Shown piece by piece: positions 32,763-32,916 of a stretch of 32,916 bases of DNA; the first letter of the stretch is position 1, and the number at the start of each line of letters is the position of its first letter. Location of the stretch: assembly GCA_031291575.1 (NCBI GenBank), contig JARLIT010000233.1:1-32916 (forward strand), written 5' to 3'. Position numbers and translations under genes: made by a program. The DNA comes from Ancalomicrobiaceae bacterium (GTDB taxonomy: Bacteria > Pseudomonadota > Alphaproteobacteria > Rhizobiales > Ancalomicrobiaceae). Below the pieces are notes generated by a model. It ran no database searches and was not told where the DNA came from. It was given only the letters and a program-made list of their open reading frames with translations.

Positions 32763-32916
32763 TCACCGGAACGGCGGCGAATACAGAAGTCCGCCCTTGG
32801 TCCACAGCTGGTTGTAGCCACGCTCGAAGCCGACCTTGGTCTTCGGCCCGATGCTGCGCTCGAAGATCTCGCCGTAATTGCCGACGGCCTTGATGATGTT
32901 GTAGGCGAACTTCGGA
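32763..32916 (-). CDS. aapJ: Amino-acid ABC transporter binding protein AapJ, C-terminal end only
   Basis: The last 50 residues of an AapJ-type periplasmic binding protein are encoded at the window edge: KFAYNIIKAVGNYGEIFERS, then GYNQLWTKGGLLYSPPFR and TGA. This ending is diagnostic of the AapJ/BztA group. The gene starts beyond the right edge. Its stop lies four bases before aapQ, so the three genes form one operon. Confidence 0.85.
   Translation of the reverse strand, partial: PKFAYNIIKAVGNYGEIFERSIGPKTKVGFERGYNQLWTKGGLLYSPPFR

Overview
This high-GC window comes from an alphaproteobacterium, most likely of the Hyphomicrobiales (rhizobial order); genus and family cannot be fixed from the sequence. 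The pointers are strong G/C third-position bias, tightly overlapping operons (ATGA, TGATG), an AapJQM-type amino-acid transporter and rhizobial-looking surface-glycan genes.

Left part (1-14497): a cell-surface glycan locus. A two-domain glycosyltransferase cut by the window edge is followed by about 1 kb of decayed DNA with an IS66-type remnant. Then comes a seven-gene chain on the + strand (3489-10808): a HAD-phosphatase/UbiA prenyltransferase fusion, a DprE1-like FAD oxidase, a DprE2-like reductase, an extended-SDR epimerase, an FAD oxidoreductase, a GtrA protein and a flippase-like membrane protein. The first three match the enzyme set that makes polyprenyl-phosphoryl-D-arabinofuranose. 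Two GT-C membrane glycosyltransferases follow and are candidate users of the lipid-linked sugar.

Middle (14498-16423): nearly 2 kb of mostly non-coding DNA. It holds an IS701-type transposase fragment, the tail of a flavin-dependent monooxygenase, one small minus-strand gene and, close to the next operon, a perfect 11-bp inverted repeat.

Core (16424-21618): a complete nitrogenase-like system on the + strand, in the order D-like, K-like, NifX-like, NifB-like, NifH-like. P-cluster cysteines, the cofactor cysteine, the Fe-protein cysteines and the NifB cluster cysteines are all present. The residues that N2 reduction needs around the cofactor are replaced (Trp for alpha-Gln191 and alpha-His195, Phe for alpha-His442). 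With a NifB partner and sulfur-salvage neighbours, the best reading is a methylthio-alkane reductase (Mar) system. Such a system would cleave volatile organic sulfides such as dimethyl sulfide or 2-methylthioethanol to methanethiol.

Right part (21701-32916, all minus strand, converging on the core through a shared terminator): cystathionine gamma-lyase/synthase, cystathionine beta-synthase, O-acetylhomoserine sulfhydrylase and a 2-oxoglutarate/Fe(II)-type oxygenase; then an SsuABC/TauABC-type importer with a small cysteine-containing membrane protein; then amino-acid transporter genes aapM, aapQ and the end of aapJ. Together these make a plausible sulfur-scavenging island: import of an organosulfur compound, reductive release of methanethiol, capture by the sulfhydrylase as methionine, and reverse transsulfuration to cysteine.
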